A program made the translations under genes and the position numbers. A model generated the notes under the pieces. That model was not told where the DNA came from. It ran no database searches and saw nothing but the letters and a program-made list of their open reading frames with translations. 64,000 nucleotides of DNA from Apus apus. Taxonomy: Eukaryota > Chordata > Aves > Apodiformes > Apodidae. Of the stretch, positions 22,933 to 35,800 are shown one piece after another (position 1 is the stretch's first letter; every line of letters begins with the position of its first letter). The stretch is taken from NCBI RefSeq assembly GCF_020740795.1, contig NC_067284.1, positions 96,897,440 through 96,961,439 on the forward strand, read 5' to 3'.

Positions 22933-23561
22933 GCATTCTGCCTATTAGAAGGGCTTTAATATCTGTTTTTTGGAAGTGAAGAGGATGCAGAATGGCTACT
23001 GAAGATCAATTCAGTTACAAGGGTGAATATCCTCTGAAATTCAGGGACACAAATTGAATTTGAAAAGCAGATATAGGCAAAACTAATACAATCTGTTTCC
23101 TGCCTCTGTCAGACTTCAGCAGTACTGTCAAAATGGGAACGGGGATGAATATGAAGAAAAATTTGATTTGAAAATGGTGTAAATACAAGAGTGAAAAATA
23201 TAAGTTTTTGAAATGTAGGAATTCTTCAAACAGAAATAATTCTCTTCCGCTTACCTAGCACATTTCAGCTTCTTGCTTACTATATGTTTCATTTTGAGAA
23301 AGTGAGAAATCAATGTAAAATCCCACCCACTTCTCACTGCCACCTTCAGAAGCCTTTGACCTGTTAACACTCAACAGATTACTAAGCTACGATTTCAGTT
23401 CATGGTAGCAGGGCACTGTGGTTTGACTCTCTCCAGAAAGGCTTCTGGTCCCTGCCAGCCCTCCACTGCTTGGGCCTTGCAGGAGATGAGTCTCCCAGGG
23501 ATGCAGCCAGACCAATTCATCTATTTGGTAAAATGCAAAATGTTTAGAAGGTGGGATTTAT

Positions 23562-23612
23562 TAAAAAAAAAAAAAACAAACAAAAAAAAGAAAACAAAAA
23601 AAAAAGAGTTAT
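23562..23612. repeat. A-rich low-complexity tract
   Basis: About 50 bases made of A runs broken by single C or G, for example A14 followed by CAAACAAAAAAAAG. It could be a decayed poly(A) tail, but no retrocopy is recognisable upstream. Confidence 0.8.
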
Positions 23613-25365
23613 CCTAAATTAAGAAAAGCCACTTTTCCCTCTGGTATAATTCCCAGCCTTTACTGTTCCAGAGGTGGGAGAATGTGGGGAGAAGCAAGAG
23701 GATAAAGGTGTTACTATTGACTTGCAGCCAGTGTCTCAGTGAGTTTGCCTTGCTTTGTCTGGATGAAACATTTCACTGAAGGATCTCCATTCAGTACATT
23801 ATTAAACCCAGAATAGTGAAGGAAGTGCAGCTTTGGTCAGCAACTGAGAATTCTGTGTCTCCTCCATATGACAGGGAAATTTGTTTTATAGTTTCTGAAT
23901 GAAACAGCATTTAACAAGTCTTTTCTATGTGTATTCAATGAAAGATAATTATATCAACACAAAGAGTCTACTCAACAAAACAAACTAGTAATGCTTCTTA
24001 CAGAAAAATAAAATTACTGGTGATTACAGCACGTTCATAATGGCATCAGTGGTGTGGTTCACACGATATGCAATTACTGTTTGCACTACTCTTTTGAGAA
24101 GGAAAATTTCATGAATAATATTTTATTGCCCCGTTTTACAAGTTCCAATGTTCTAGTAACAAGATATTTCCCTTTTGCCACCCCAAATCCTGCAAGTTTG
24201 CCAGCTCTTCAGTGACGACTTGTTTTCTGGCTTAGCACTTGTATAAACTGGATTCTGCAAAACTCCATGAATATCAGAATTATTTTACATTTTAGAATGT
24301 GTAAGAATTTGGTTTTTTTATCTGCTTTGACCTTTATCTCTGTGACAGTTAGACCCTCAAAATACATTTGCAAGCTATTGTTTTTTTTCCAGAGAAAAAT
24401 GTATTTTTTAATAATAGGAGAATGTTCCTTTCTCTAGTAACTTGATGAAAAATGCAGCAAAGAGCAAGGCAGATGGATCACTGCATCCTTGGATTGTGTG
24501 CTGGTGCTGAGCTGGACATCTCTGTGGCATCTGGACCTGATCCTCCACTGCTTTTCCTGGGATCCTTTTCAGCTGCATTTCCTGACATGAAGTTATTACA
24601 GAGCACAGATCTTCCTGCAATACAGTAGAACCTCCAATTTAACAATTGCTAAAGGAATGACACGTTTGCTTCACTGAAACAAGGTGCATTTCTCAATGAA
24701 ACGTATGAAAAGCACTTCATCCCAGGTGCAGCCTGAATGCCATCACTTAAATTCTAGTCTGCTTGGTAGACCATGTAGAAAGGGGATTGGAATTATGCAG
24801 GAAGAGGAATCAGCAATTTTAATATTCTTTCACTCTCCTTTGTAAAATATCTGAATAGCATTGTCACAAATATTTGTAAATAATCCTACATAGAGGGTGA
24901 TTATCAACATCACTAGGCCCAGAGGAACTGGAAATGTAAACAGGAGACAGGACAAAATACTAATTCTAAAGAAAGCGGTGTTAATGCTTCTAAGAGAAGA
25001 AAAACGGAAACAGGATTTACAGTTTAGTGACAAGAGATACTTGGTCACAGGCAAGAAATTGGAAACCAAATTATAGAGAAATAAAATTTCTAAAAGAAGC
25101 AAATACGTATTTGTGAGTTCCATGTTGTGTAAAAAGTGACTCAGTAAGCATTGGTAAGTGTAAAGAGGCTGCAATATATCTGAAACAAGTAAAAGCTTAT
25201 ATGAGGAGTCAGATGAATGTTGGTAAAAAAATTGAAAGCATTCTTAAATCAGAAATTTGTGTTCAGAAATTTTTGAAAGCTTACTCACTACATGCAGGAA
25301 TGCCCTTTAAGGAAGTGTAAGCAAGTTTACATTTCATAGTGGAGTTTACAAGTCATGCCCAGCAA

Positions 25366-25417
25366 AGAAGGGGTTAATTCAGAGAGCAATTAGAAGGGGT
25401 TAATTCAAAGAGCAGTT
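25366..25417. repeat. 26-bp tandem duplication
   Basis: Two adjacent units beginning AGAAGGGGTTAATTCA and ending GCAATT or GCAGTT. They differ at two positions. Confidence 0.85.
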
Positions 25418-26269
25418 AGTGAGCAGATGATAATAGGCCAAGCAGAGGAGGAGAGTGAGGGAATAAAAGCTGAATGCATTTGGAGAGATGAAAGTTAAGG
25501 AGACCTGATCTTCAGAGTTGGAAAGATGCTTTGAGATGTAAGGAGGGCAGTGGTGGGCTGAGCAGCACATGTGAGCCTTCTTGCTTGGGCAGCACAGGTG
25601 AGCCTTGCTCCCATGCCAGGCAGTGGTCACTCTTAAATTTTCAAATGCAGCTTCTTTAATGTATTACATTGTATGTGTACTTGTATGTACTTGTCTATTA
25701 CTTAATACTAGCAGGAAATTGAAACAGTACTTACCTTAGATGCCATGTTTTACTATCTGGACTAGTGTGAAGAGCTATTGTGAAACAGGAAAATGTGCTA
25801 TGAATATAAGAAATAATGTAGGAACATGAATTGCAGCACGCACTGCAATTTAGGAGCTGGCTGTGTAGGAAAAAGCCTGAGAACTCTTTTGCCTGATATG
25901 TTTTCGGAGACAATGACACACCTGTGGGAATTTTCAGCTCAAATAAACCAGCTAACAGGTACAAAGTCAGCACGATGCTTTTATTTAGGAAGTAGGCATC
26001 AGCTGTCAATGACACAAAACAAATACAGAGCAACTAAAGTGAAAATATTCACTGTGTAAATAAAGAACAGCCAAAAGAGTTGGGACACAAGATGCTATCA
26101 CGTAGCAGGACTTGGAGACAGCTGCCAAACAGCCTCATGTTGTACTCCCAAGAATGCTTCATTGGTGGTTCAAAAGATTTCTCAACTAATGCAATCCATT
26201 GGTTGCTGTCACAGAACTACAAGATCAACATATTTTACATGATATGTCAACTATCTGCTTTTTTCACAG

Positions 26270-26430
26270 CCATTTGGTTTTGATCTTTTATCAGATGCAA
26301 AGAAGAGAGCCCAGCATCGTTAGCCAGCTGTGACTGGCCACTTAGTGCCTGGACCTCTGGAAAGAGAGTGCTCCGAAGAGCTGGAGGCATTCAATCCCGA
26401 GGGTATCAGAACTTGCCTGGTTAAGGCCAG
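26270..26430 (+). ncRNA. Candidate non-coding exon (lncRNA or distal leader exon)
   Basis: 161 bases bounded by a strong acceptor (CTGCTTTTTTCACAG, ending 26,269) and a strong donor (GGCCAG|GTGAGT at 26,431). Internal GC and CpG (ATCGTT, TCCGAAG, CCCGAGG) exceed the flanks. No protein is recognisable, so if real it is a non-coding RNA exon or a distal 5' leader exon of the downstream gene. Paired splice sites also occur by chance, so this is a prediction only. Confidence 0.25.
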
Positions 26431-28986
26431 GTGAGTTTAGCCTGATGGAAACAATCAAAATATATTATGTATCAATGTAGACATCAGAAAGGGTTCAGTT
26501 GTGGAGTATTGTTCCTTTTGCTGAGAAAATCTGGACATTAATAAGAGTAGCCCAGTTATGAGCAGACTAGAAATTTTCCTTGACTAGCCTGCATTTTTTT
26601 GTCCCTGTTGGAAATGCCCATAGCACTGGATTCTCTGTATAGGTTTGGTATAGGTTTTTCTGAATGCAATTATTTATTTTAATGGACTTTAATTTCAATG
26701 CTAGTAGCTTACATAAACACCGAGAGAAAGGAACTTGCTTCTAGCAACAGCAACAACTAAAGGATATTGAACCAAATAGGGCCTGATGTACTGTTAATCA
26801 ATTAGCACTTTTATTCTGGGGCCGAGAAATACACATTTACCTTTAACAGAGTGACCGACCAAATTGCTGTCAGTCAGCCAATCTGATAAAGGTCAACTAC
26901 TGAAAACACAGTCTGTCAGTACACTAACTAAGTGACCTGGGCAGTCATAAGTTCATTTGCTTTTTTGAAAGGAGAATCCACTATTTTCATAGATGCATCT
27001 ATTGCACATCAATTACAAAGTCTTTAATGAAACTTTACAGTGGAAATATTAATAGCAACTTTCATAATGATACTTCTTGTTCACTGGGGGATCTTTGGAT
27101 ATCCTGACAGCCACAAACTTGATTTAAATGAAATGGCATGATTTAATCCCTCTTAAACATTGTTTACTTTAGTCAAACAACTCTTCCCAACAGTAAAATT
27201 GACTGAATAAAACTGCCAGGGGTGAAAAAGAGGAATATGGTGACTATTCCTAACATATTTTATGGAGGGGTAGACATTTCGTATTGTAGAATAAAGGTTT
27301 AACTTTTCATTTATCAAGTATTCATAAGTATCTTAAACTGGTTTAACTCTCCATAGAGAGTAGGCCTAGAAAGCAATTGTGTGAGCTGCTTCTGCAGAGC
27401 CCATTCTTACCAAGGGACAGGGCCATTGCAGGCACCACAGTCAGGGCACAGTTGTAGAGTATCTCTCCTGTGCAAGGATGTTTGCACAAGCATAACTTAA
27501 AAGTACAAAGATATTCCCTCATGTTCTTGGTTAGGAGTTGAATTATTTATCACGGTCTTGCTTGTATCCCTTTTAAGAAAAGATTGAAAAACATATTACC
27601 CTTGAAATGCAACTGCCTGTGCTACCATCAGCTAGACACGTTTAACTCCAGAGTTGGCTTGAAGAGTTGCATCCCCTTGCTGATCTAAAGCTCTCCATGC
27701 CATGTCCAACCCGAGGGAGTGTTTTGTGTCTGTTGCAGCATTCCTCGTAGCAGGGAATAAATAGTATTTCAAGATGTATGTAGCTCTTGTCTTTGTAGAA
27801 GCTTCAGGAGCCCATAGCCCCCACTAAAATTATAATGCAAATTATATGTTCTGTTTTAATAAGTAAACTATTTATTCTTTTAACATCAATTTTTCTTTTA
27901 TAAAGTGCCAGAAATGTACAATCTTTATTTGTAAGAGTGAAGCTACTTTCCCTACTAAGCTGCTAGTGTCTTTCCTCATGTCTTTTGTCCTCTTGCTTTC
28001 TGCAGTTCTGGTGTCTAACATCTGCAATCACTGCTTTTGTAAGGCTGATGGTTTTTTACATCCATGTTCTCCCTTTCAAATGAGTGAAAACCACTGTCAT
28101 GATTTTATGAAGATCTTAAAGGACTGTCTTTACTCTGTCTTTAAGATAGGATATAACGATCTTTTAATAGAGGTGGGAATTTCATGTGTGGTTTCACAGA
28201 ATAAACTATGTAACCGCGATGTGAAAACATTGCACAAAAATCCTCAGTAATAGTGCTGAATATACCTGCTTACACGATTCCATTAAATAAATGTGATTAT
28301 TGAGAATGCCCTGCCAATTCTTCCATTGGTCAAAAGGTGCCAGTTTCAGCAGCTTGAAAATACAAGTTTATTGACATTTGTTAAATCCTGATTTTAAGCT
28401 TATTTTACTTTCTGCTTCTGCTGACTTATGAAGCTGGCGACAAGCAGGAGGGGTTTTAGTTTACATGCTTGTTTGTGAGCAGAATCTTTACTAATGTCAG
28501 CATTAATGCAGAAAAGAAATTGATACTTGTAGGGTGCCAAAAATGCATGATCTTTTTTCCCCAGTTTATATAGCGATGCTGTGCTATGAATGGATACATG
28601 AGTATCTAGGCAGGTATTAGCAGCGTGTTGTATATGAATGTGTGGCACTGAGAGAATAGTGCTTGTGAAGACACAGTTTTCTCTAAAGCAGATGTCCACT
28701 TCTCTAGCATGGTTTGACAAGAGTTAAGCTGGCAATATTTTTGGGCCTGAAGCTTTCAGTTTCAGTCCATTACATCAGCCTCTTCCTGTGTCCCTGTAGG
28801 GAACAGAGGATGTTTCTCTGGCAGCTTGCTCTGCTCCGGTTTTCCACTATCCAACAAACCTTTGGGGTTTTGTGCCATCTTTCTTTCCCATCTTTGTCCT
28901 TAGTGCCACCAAAGGGATATGCGGAGAGAAGCTGAATGTTGGTACCCTGATTCCTGTCCCACAGGATTTTCCCAATGTGGCTGTGA

Positions 28987-30703
28987 AGGAAAGGCTCGGT
29001 TATGAAGGATATGAAGAAGGCAGAGGTGCTGAATGCCTTCTTTGCCTCTGTCTTTACTCCTGCAGGCTTCTCCCATGAGCCCCAGATTCATATAACCCCA
29101 GAAGTAGTCAAGATAGGTGAGGACATAGTAGATGAGGATTGGGTTAGGGATCAGTTGCATAATCTGGACATCCATAAATCGATGGGTCCGGATGAAATGC
29201 ATCCAAGGGTGCTGAGGGAGCTGGCGGAGGTCATTGCTAGTCCACTCTCCATCATCTTCGGTAAGTCATGGGTAACTGGAGAGGTGCCTGAGGACTGGAG
29301 GATAGCAAACGTCACTCCAGTCTACAAGAAGGGCAAGAAGGAGGACCCGGGTAACTATAGACCCGTCAGCCTCACCTCCATCCCTGGAAAGGTAATAGAA
29401 CAACTTGTCCTTGGCACTATCTCTAGACATATCAAGGAGATGGGGGTCATCAAGAGCAGTCAACATGGTTTTACCAAGGGTAAGTCATGTTTGACTAACC
29501 TCATAGCCTTCTATGAGGAAATTACTAGGTGGATAGATGGTGGTAGAGCGGTAGATGTGGTCTATCTTGATTTCAGTAAAGCATTTGACACCGTCTCCCA
29601 CAGCATCCTTGTAGATAAGTTGATCAAGTATGGGTTTGATGATCAGGCAGTGAGGTGGATCAAGAACTGGTTGAAAGGAAGAAGTCAGAGAGTTGTAGTC
29701 AATGGGGCACAATCTAGTTGGAGGCCTGTGACTAGTGGAGTCCCTCAGGGGTCGGTACTGGGACCGGTGTTGTTCAATATCTTCATCAACGACCTGGATG
29801 AGGGCACAGAATGTACCCTCAGCAAGTTTGCTGATGACACCAAGCTGGGAGGAGTGGCTGACACACCAGAAGGCTGTGCTGCCATTCAGAGAGACTTAGA
29901 CAGGCTGGAGACTTGGGCAGGGAAAAACCTGATGAAGTTTAACAAGAGCAAGTGTAGAGTTTTGCATTTGGGGAAGAAAAACGCCATGCACCAGTACAGG
30001 TTGGGGGCTGACCTGCTGGAGAGCAGTGTAGGCGAAAGGGACCTGGGGGTCATGGTAGACAGGAGGATGACCATGAGTCAGCAGTGTGCCCTTGTGGCTA
30101 AGAAGGCCAACGGCATCCTGGGGTGCATTAGAAAGGGTGTGGTTAGTAGGTCAAGAGAGGTTCTCCTCCCCCTCTATTCTGCATTGGTGAGGCCACATCT
30201 GGAATATTGTGTCCAGTTCTGGGCCCCTCAGTTCAAGAAGGACAGGGAAGTGCTTGAAAGAGTCCAGCGCAGAGCCACAAGGATGATTAAGGGAGTGGAA
30301 CATCTCCCTTATGAGGAAAGGCTGAGGGAGCTGGGTCTCTTTAGTTTGGAGAAAAGGAGACTGAGGGGGGACCTCATCAGTGTTTACAAATATGTAAAGG
30401 GTGAGTGTCAAGACGATGGAGTTAAGCTTTTTTCAGTGAAGACCAGTGATAGGACAAGGAGTAATGGATACAAGTTGGAGCATAGGAGGTTTAAGAGGAA
30501 TATCAGGAAAAATTTTTTTACTGTAAGAGTGACAGAGCCCTGGAACAGGCTGCCCAGAGAGGTTGTGGAGTCTCCTTCGCTGGAGACATTCAAAACCCGC
30601 CTGGACGCCTTCCTGTGTGATGTACTCTAGGTGGCCCTGCTCTGGCAGGGGGGTTGGACTAGATGATCTTTCGAGGTCCCTTCCAACCCCTAGGATTCTA
30701 TGG
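28987..30703 (+). mobile_element. 5'-truncated CR1 LINE with intact reverse-transcriptase frame
   Basis: A CR1 non-LTR retrotransposon that keeps the reverse transcriptase and C-terminal domain of ORF2 plus a short 3' UTR (GTGGCCCTGCTCTGGCAGGG, TTGGACTAGATGATCTTTCG, TCCCTTCCAACCCCTAG) ending in one ATTCTATG at 30,695-30,702. The 5' UTR, ORF1 and the endonuclease half of ORF2 are missing. Similarity begins near 28,987, directly after an in-frame TGA at 28,984. Such truncation is typical of CR1. No clear target-site duplication was seen. Confidence 0.94.
29002..30630 (+). CDS. CR1 ORF2 fragment: reverse transcriptase plus C-terminal domain, uninterrupted
   Basis: 542 codons from ATG 29,002 to TAG 30,628-30,630 with no stop or frameshift. 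The ATG is simply the first Met in the truncated frame and not a natural start (full ORF2 of CR1 is roughly 900-1000 residues). Visible blocks are [14 protein letters not shown] (about residues 6-19); [20 protein letters not shown] and [12 protein letters not shown] of the finger region; [13 protein letters not shown] with motif A Asp at residue 196; [11 protein letters not shown] (motif B, about 245-255); and FADDTKLGG with the two catalytic Asp at 278-279. After these come the CR1 C-terminal blocks [33 protein letters not shown] and [20 protein letters not shown]. All catalytic Asp residues are present. Without the endonuclease the copy cannot transpose on its own. Confidence 0.93.
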   Translation: MKDMKKAEVLNAFFASVFTPAGFSHEPQIHITPEVVKIGEDIVDEDWVRDQLHNLDIHKSMGPDEMHPRVLRELAEVIASPLSIIFGKSWVTGEVPEDWRIANVTPVYKKGKKEDPGNYRPVSLTSIPGKVIEQLVLGTISRHIKEMGVIKSSQHGFTKGKSCLTNLIAFYEEITRWIDGGRAVDVVYLDFSKAFDTVSHSILVDKLIKYGFDDQAVRWIKNWLKGRSQRVVVNGAQSSWRPVTSGVPQGSVLGPVLFNIFINDLDEGTECTLSKFADDTKLGGVADTPEGCAAIQRDLDRLETWAGKNLMKFNKSKCRVLHLGKKNAMHQYRLGADLLESSVGERDLGVMVDRRMTMSQQCALVAKKANGILGCIRKGVVSRSREVLLPLYSALVRPHLEYCVQFWAPQFKKDREVLERVQRRATRMIKGVEHLPYEERLRELGLFSLEKRRLRGDLISVYKYVKGECQDDGVKLFSVKTSDRTRSNGYKLEHRRFKRNIRKNFFTVRVTEPWNRLPREVVESPSLETFKTRLDAFLCDVL

Positions 30704-31295
30704 TTACTCTGATCCATCTAGAAGCTGTTCCTCGGACTGACACACCTTTCTAATTGCAATAATTATCTCCCTTGCCAATCCCAGAGATACGGGGACATGT
30801 GGCCTTCCCAAAACATCCTGAAGTGAAAAAAACCCCACCAAACAGCAGGAGTGCAGAAGCTCCTAATGACACATTTTTTTTAGCCTGCCTTCTGATTTGC
30901 TTCTGAGTGCGAGTGTGTGTGTGTGCGTGAGAGCGATGATCGCTGTTGCGCGTTTTCCTGAATGTAGGAAGGCGCAAGAAGCAAACAATTTTGACTTGAT
31001 GTCAGAAAATGTTACTGCCTGCTTATAGAGCATGGGAATTTACAAACCTTGGACTTCACTCCTGTGTTTTTGTTTCATGTTTCCCCCTGTGTCTTTTATG
31101 CATATACTCTGGCCAGTTTAAAAATGAATTTTCCTTAGCTGACCTTTAATTCCATATAGTTAGATATGTTAATCTTCAGTCAGAGTACAGTTGAAGAGCA
31201 GACCTACAGAAACAATCTAAAAAAAGTTAGAAAGAAGAAACATGTAAAGTATACTGCTACACCATGTTTGTCTGTGTCCTGCCTACTTGCAGAAA

Positions 31296-31322
31296 ATATA
31301 TATATATATATATATATATATA
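31296..31322. repeat. (TA)n microsatellite
   Basis: A(TA)13 without interruption. It is self-complementary and likely polymorphic in length. Confidence 0.95.
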
Positions 31323-32666
31323 CACCTACATGTAAAACTATAGAGCAAGGAGACTGATTATCAGCTGCATAGTGTAGTCACGTTTGAAATGAGTCAGGTC
31401 TGAAAACACTTAATTAATTATGCAAAAAGCCAATCAGTTTGGGATAGGTCAAAGAATTTGACAAGTGTTTGGCTGTCATCTGTGACTTGAGGAAGTGGAA
31501 TTTTTGAAAATGTTTGAGAAATGTGGTTTGAATATATTCCTAAATTTTGAAGAAAATTAAGGTCACGCACAGTGAGGATATGAAATCAACCATCAAAACT
31601 GGCAGCAATTCTTTTTCTTTATGATTTGAGTTGGTCTGAATCGTGTGAAGACTGCTTCTGGGTAAAAAATATCCAAGAGAAGAGTAATTGCTCAGACAAC
31701 AGGACCAGAAGAAATAGGACAATACGAAGTTTTGAAAATGCCTTCTGTAAGTCAAAACAAATAAGGATGAAAAGGAGTCTGAAAATAATTATTCAAGAAA
31801 TGGATGTTTTTTAAGGCAGCTTTAGAAGTGATTACACAGTAAAGAGAAATCTGAGGTGAGGAAAATTTCTGTGGAAAAGGAGACAATAACTTTAAATAAA
31901 TTTTGATGCTATCAAACTGCACAAGTTGGATAAAATATATGAAATAATTGAAACTATTAGATTAAAAAAAAATCAGTTAAAAATAAATTGGCCTGTGCTT
32001 TCTTGCTTTTTTTCACTGTGTCTATATATAAACAATATACATATTTTTCTGTGTCCTCTTGTGTATCTAATGCAAAGGCCTCAACCTGTAGTCATCAAAG
32101 TGCTTTCTGTTAGTTTCCACAGGGATATGCTGGGGGACACCAGCAAAATAGGAGGCCATAATTAATAGTTTTCATTAAAGAACCTTTTTTTCATCTTTGT
32201 TCTGTATCACTGAATATGCCCTTCTTTTCTGTCTCAGTTCTGCCTATTATAAAAATAAATGTAGAAGGTGCTTTCTTAATGCAAGTAAGTTGATAATTAG
32301 AAATTGTTTAGGGATTTTCTGATGCTGAAGAACCAGAATCCATACTGGGACGTGGGCCTTAGCCCACCCAGTAGCTTCAGGTATCTGATTTTCAAGCTTT
32401 GGGAGAATGAAAATATGTTATTCATGGAAAGGCTTGGAACAGAAAGGAATTAAACTACCATAATCTTGGGGTGGTGAGCCTAGCATAAACAGCTTTCAGG
32501 AAAGAGTTAAAAAGCTGAGGAAGATATGCTTTAGTTTTTCTTCCTTATCCCCTGCTGGAGTTACCTTGCATTGAGCAGACACCGTATAATAATATTATGA
32601 TATTATGAGATGGAATAGCTACTTCTCTACTTCTCTTTATTATTTTTACAGATCTAAATCTAAACA

Positions 32667-32833
32667 TTTTTTTTTTTTTTTTTTTTTTAAGTAAGGGAAA
32701 AAGGAACCAGAGAAACAGATATTTACTAAATCACTTGAGCCAACACTAATGTCTTGATAACAGAAAAGTTTATCAACATCTTGGTGCAACAGAAAAATTT
32801 CCACTAATTTTGTAAAAAAAAAAAAAAAAAAAA
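32667..32833. repeat. Facing T22 and A20 homopolymer tracts
   Basis: T22 at 32,667-32,688 and A20 at 32,814-32,833 are separated by 125 bases of unique sequence. Together they form an inverted repeat able to pair as a long A-T stem. Confidence 0.9.
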
Positions 32834-35800
32834 GTAATTGTAGAGCTATTTTTGTTCCACATTAAAGCACTTCTCCTTCTACCACAGCGGTTTTTCCTTA
32901 AACAGTGAATGGTTTAATGCATCCATTTGTATTACTTGATTTGATGGTTGTCATCTATAATAGCTACATCTGTTGCTCAAGAGCAAAATGAAAACAGCAG
33001 ACAGCAGGAAAGGCAGAAGCAAATTAGATTTGAAAAGTCCACATCAATTCTGATCTCATTTGCACTTCGCAATACAGGTGTCAAAATCTGCTTCTTAAGA
33101 TGTATCTTTTAAAATCAGACTGTGCTCCTTTAAATTGCTTAAATAAGATTTGTGCTACTCATCTGCTGCAGAACAGAACTCCTCTTTCTTAGAAGTGAAC
33201 TTAAATTGCTTCAGGAAACAGGAGGCAGAAATGGAAACCCCATGTGACAGTGGGGAAGGGCTTCAGTGGCGGAGAAGAGCTCATCTCTTCCAGGGTCACT
33301 TTGCAGAGACCCCACATTTCTTAGTGTTGGGATGGCAAGGGATGACAATAAAATATTTGTTTTTCAGTGTCTTAAACTGTTTCAGTCCACCTTTGCCAGA
33401 CACTGTATGTTCCCTTCTAGCATATGGTTAGCTCTCAGTAATCTTTTTGTTTAACTCTAATAACTAAAAAATCTCCTTGTACGAAATTGTTCCTACACAT
33501 GAAGATTTATAGTGCTGGGAATAAAAATCATCATCTGGATTTCATTAAGTTTTTCCTGGCAAGTAATTAATGCTGAAAGCATGTTTTGATCAAGCATCTC
33601 CAATAGCAGCAATGGTAAATGAGTTAAAAGCAGCTAGCATTATAGAAATAGGTCTACATGGCCTCTTGAATTCTCTGCTAGTTTTTCCAGCCCTCAGCAA
33701 ATGGTGGTGCTAGTACCTTATTTTTCATTCACTGTGTTTCCTCATTTCATGGTCATATCAGCCTCTTGGTGACTGCCAATGAGCGGATCTCATCATAGCT
33801 GAAAATTCAGGAACATGTGCAAAGAAGCCACCCAAATGGGCAAGAAATTTGAATATTCTCACTCCTGGGTTTTTGCTTTAAAATGAGAAGACTGCAGGTA
33901 TGAATCTGTCAAAGTAGGTAATTAATTTTTTTTTATTTGTTTCTGTTTTGATTCATATCTCTTGTGACTTAATTGCATATTTGTTTTTGTATTTACAGTA
34001 AGTCGGTGTAGGTTTTTCTGTGCTGCACCCATTGTGCATTTGTGTTCTAGACTATGAGAGCAGGACTCTGCCTCAGCCTGCTTTTGGGAAAATTGGCTTC
34101 TGGAGCAATAATCAGTAAGATGTAGGGTGCCCTTTTCCCAAAGCAGCAGTGACAGCTTATCCACTGTACTCCAAGCAAAATACATTGTGTACAGCTCCCT
34201 ATGAAGTTCCATGTTGCAGAAATGCAGAAATACCCATTGTCATCATAATAGTCTTTTACATTGTGCACTGGGTTGGGGAAGTACCTATGGGATAACCTTA
34301 CCCTCAGTAATACATTATAACTATTGTCTTGATAAAAAGTGTGTTTATTGAGTATATAAGAAAATATCTATCAGCTACAGGTTTAGGTTTGGAAAAACTT
34401 CCAGAAATTACCAATGACTTAGAACATTTAATGTAGCAGCAAGTGTTCAATTAGTCTTAATTTTGCCCACTGAAAATCACAAGCTGGAAAAGCCGTTACG
34501 AGTTGTTTTGAGAGGTTCCTGTTTTATCATCAGCTTGAAATTGTGCTTCTGGCTGTTAGTCACTGAGCTGCCAAAATTCAAGTGGCTTGAAGTGTGGGAG
34601 CTACTGGATCTGCAGGGCAATAACGGGAAGGAGGTTATTTTACGGCTGATCTCCCTGCATATGTAGTGTGTTTCCCTATGATAAAGTAGTTCTATCAGCC
34701 CCACCTATTGTTAAAGTGGCCTGACACTTCCCATTACGGACTTTGTTTTCAGATGCTTATGATGTAGCCAAACTATAACTGTCTGAGTTGAAATCTGACT
34801 TTTCGTTTTCCTGGGGTGCATGACTGATGCAGGTCTTTTGGGAAAATTCTAGTTGAAATGCTTCACATAGAAATGAATAAAAATCAGTCCCTCGACTTTT
34901 TTTTTAATATATTTTTTTATTATTTTTTTTTTAAAATGAGACTAGAGAAATTGTTTTGAACAGCGATGATAATCTCTTCTTTGTTGAACTCGAAATGAAG
35001 CTGTGGGATCTTTGATCTGCAGGTCATCATTTCATGATCTCATTAGTGGGAGGAGAGGCAGCATAGGCTTTGTATTAATGTAGAAAATGTGGGCCCTAAT
35101 GGATTTTTTCATGTATACTGTGTGGGCTGCCAAAGGTATTTTCAAGTCCTGCTTGGCCCTCATTAAAGGAAACTTTCTTGCCTGAGTGCATCTGTGCTTT
35201 CTGAGAGGAGACTTGACACTTGGAAGTGGCCATTGGCTAAAGGACAGCTTTTATCTCTGTGAAATCAGCCCAAATCTGGCTAAGCTGTAGGCTGCTTAAA
35301 GAACGCATAATTCAAAAATGCTCATGCTTGCTGGATGTTTTCAGCCTTATTCCCTAAATTTTATCTCTGTGTGCTCAGGCTGGGAGAGTGTAGGGCTGAA
35401 CAGACTTCTCCTGTAACTGAAGTTCTTGGAGGGTTGCTGGTTACACTGGCTCTAGACATCACTCTGAAGATCAGGGGCTCTTTCTCTTCCTTGTCTATGT
35501 TTTATAAAATTATAATACAAAAATGATAAACTGGTATTCCCTGTTTATTCTAAAATTATAAAATGGAAAAGAATAACAGAGGAGAGCCTGACCTTGGGCC
35601 ATGGACCAAGGCAAAGGACTGGGAAAAGGGGTCTGATTGTAGAAGAACATGAAATATGGGGACTGGAGGGTTATGGGACAGTGGAAACTGGGTATTTGGG
35701 TTACTCTGCTGGGTAAAAAGAACAGGATTCTGTAGTTGGGATGGGCTGGACATACAGGTTAAGGTAAGGAATGAGGAAAGAAGTTGAGGCATATGTAGCC

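Larger units (their letters stand above)
22931..28986. other. Intergenic DNA, no supported protein gene
   Basis: About 6 kb of AT-rich sequence. It contains an A-rich tract (23,562-23,612), a 26-bp tandem duplication (25,366-25,417) and a candidate non-coding exon (26,270-26,430). Open frames such as 24,830-25,174 (-), 25,731-26,033 (-) and 28,400-28,720 (-) have no recognisable product. Confidence 0.6.

Noticed and set aside
30060..30085. ATGACCATGA, which resembles the start of the ESR1 coding sequence
   Set aside because: It lies inside the CR1 ORF2 frame at 29,002-30,630 and the following codons do not fit ESR1.
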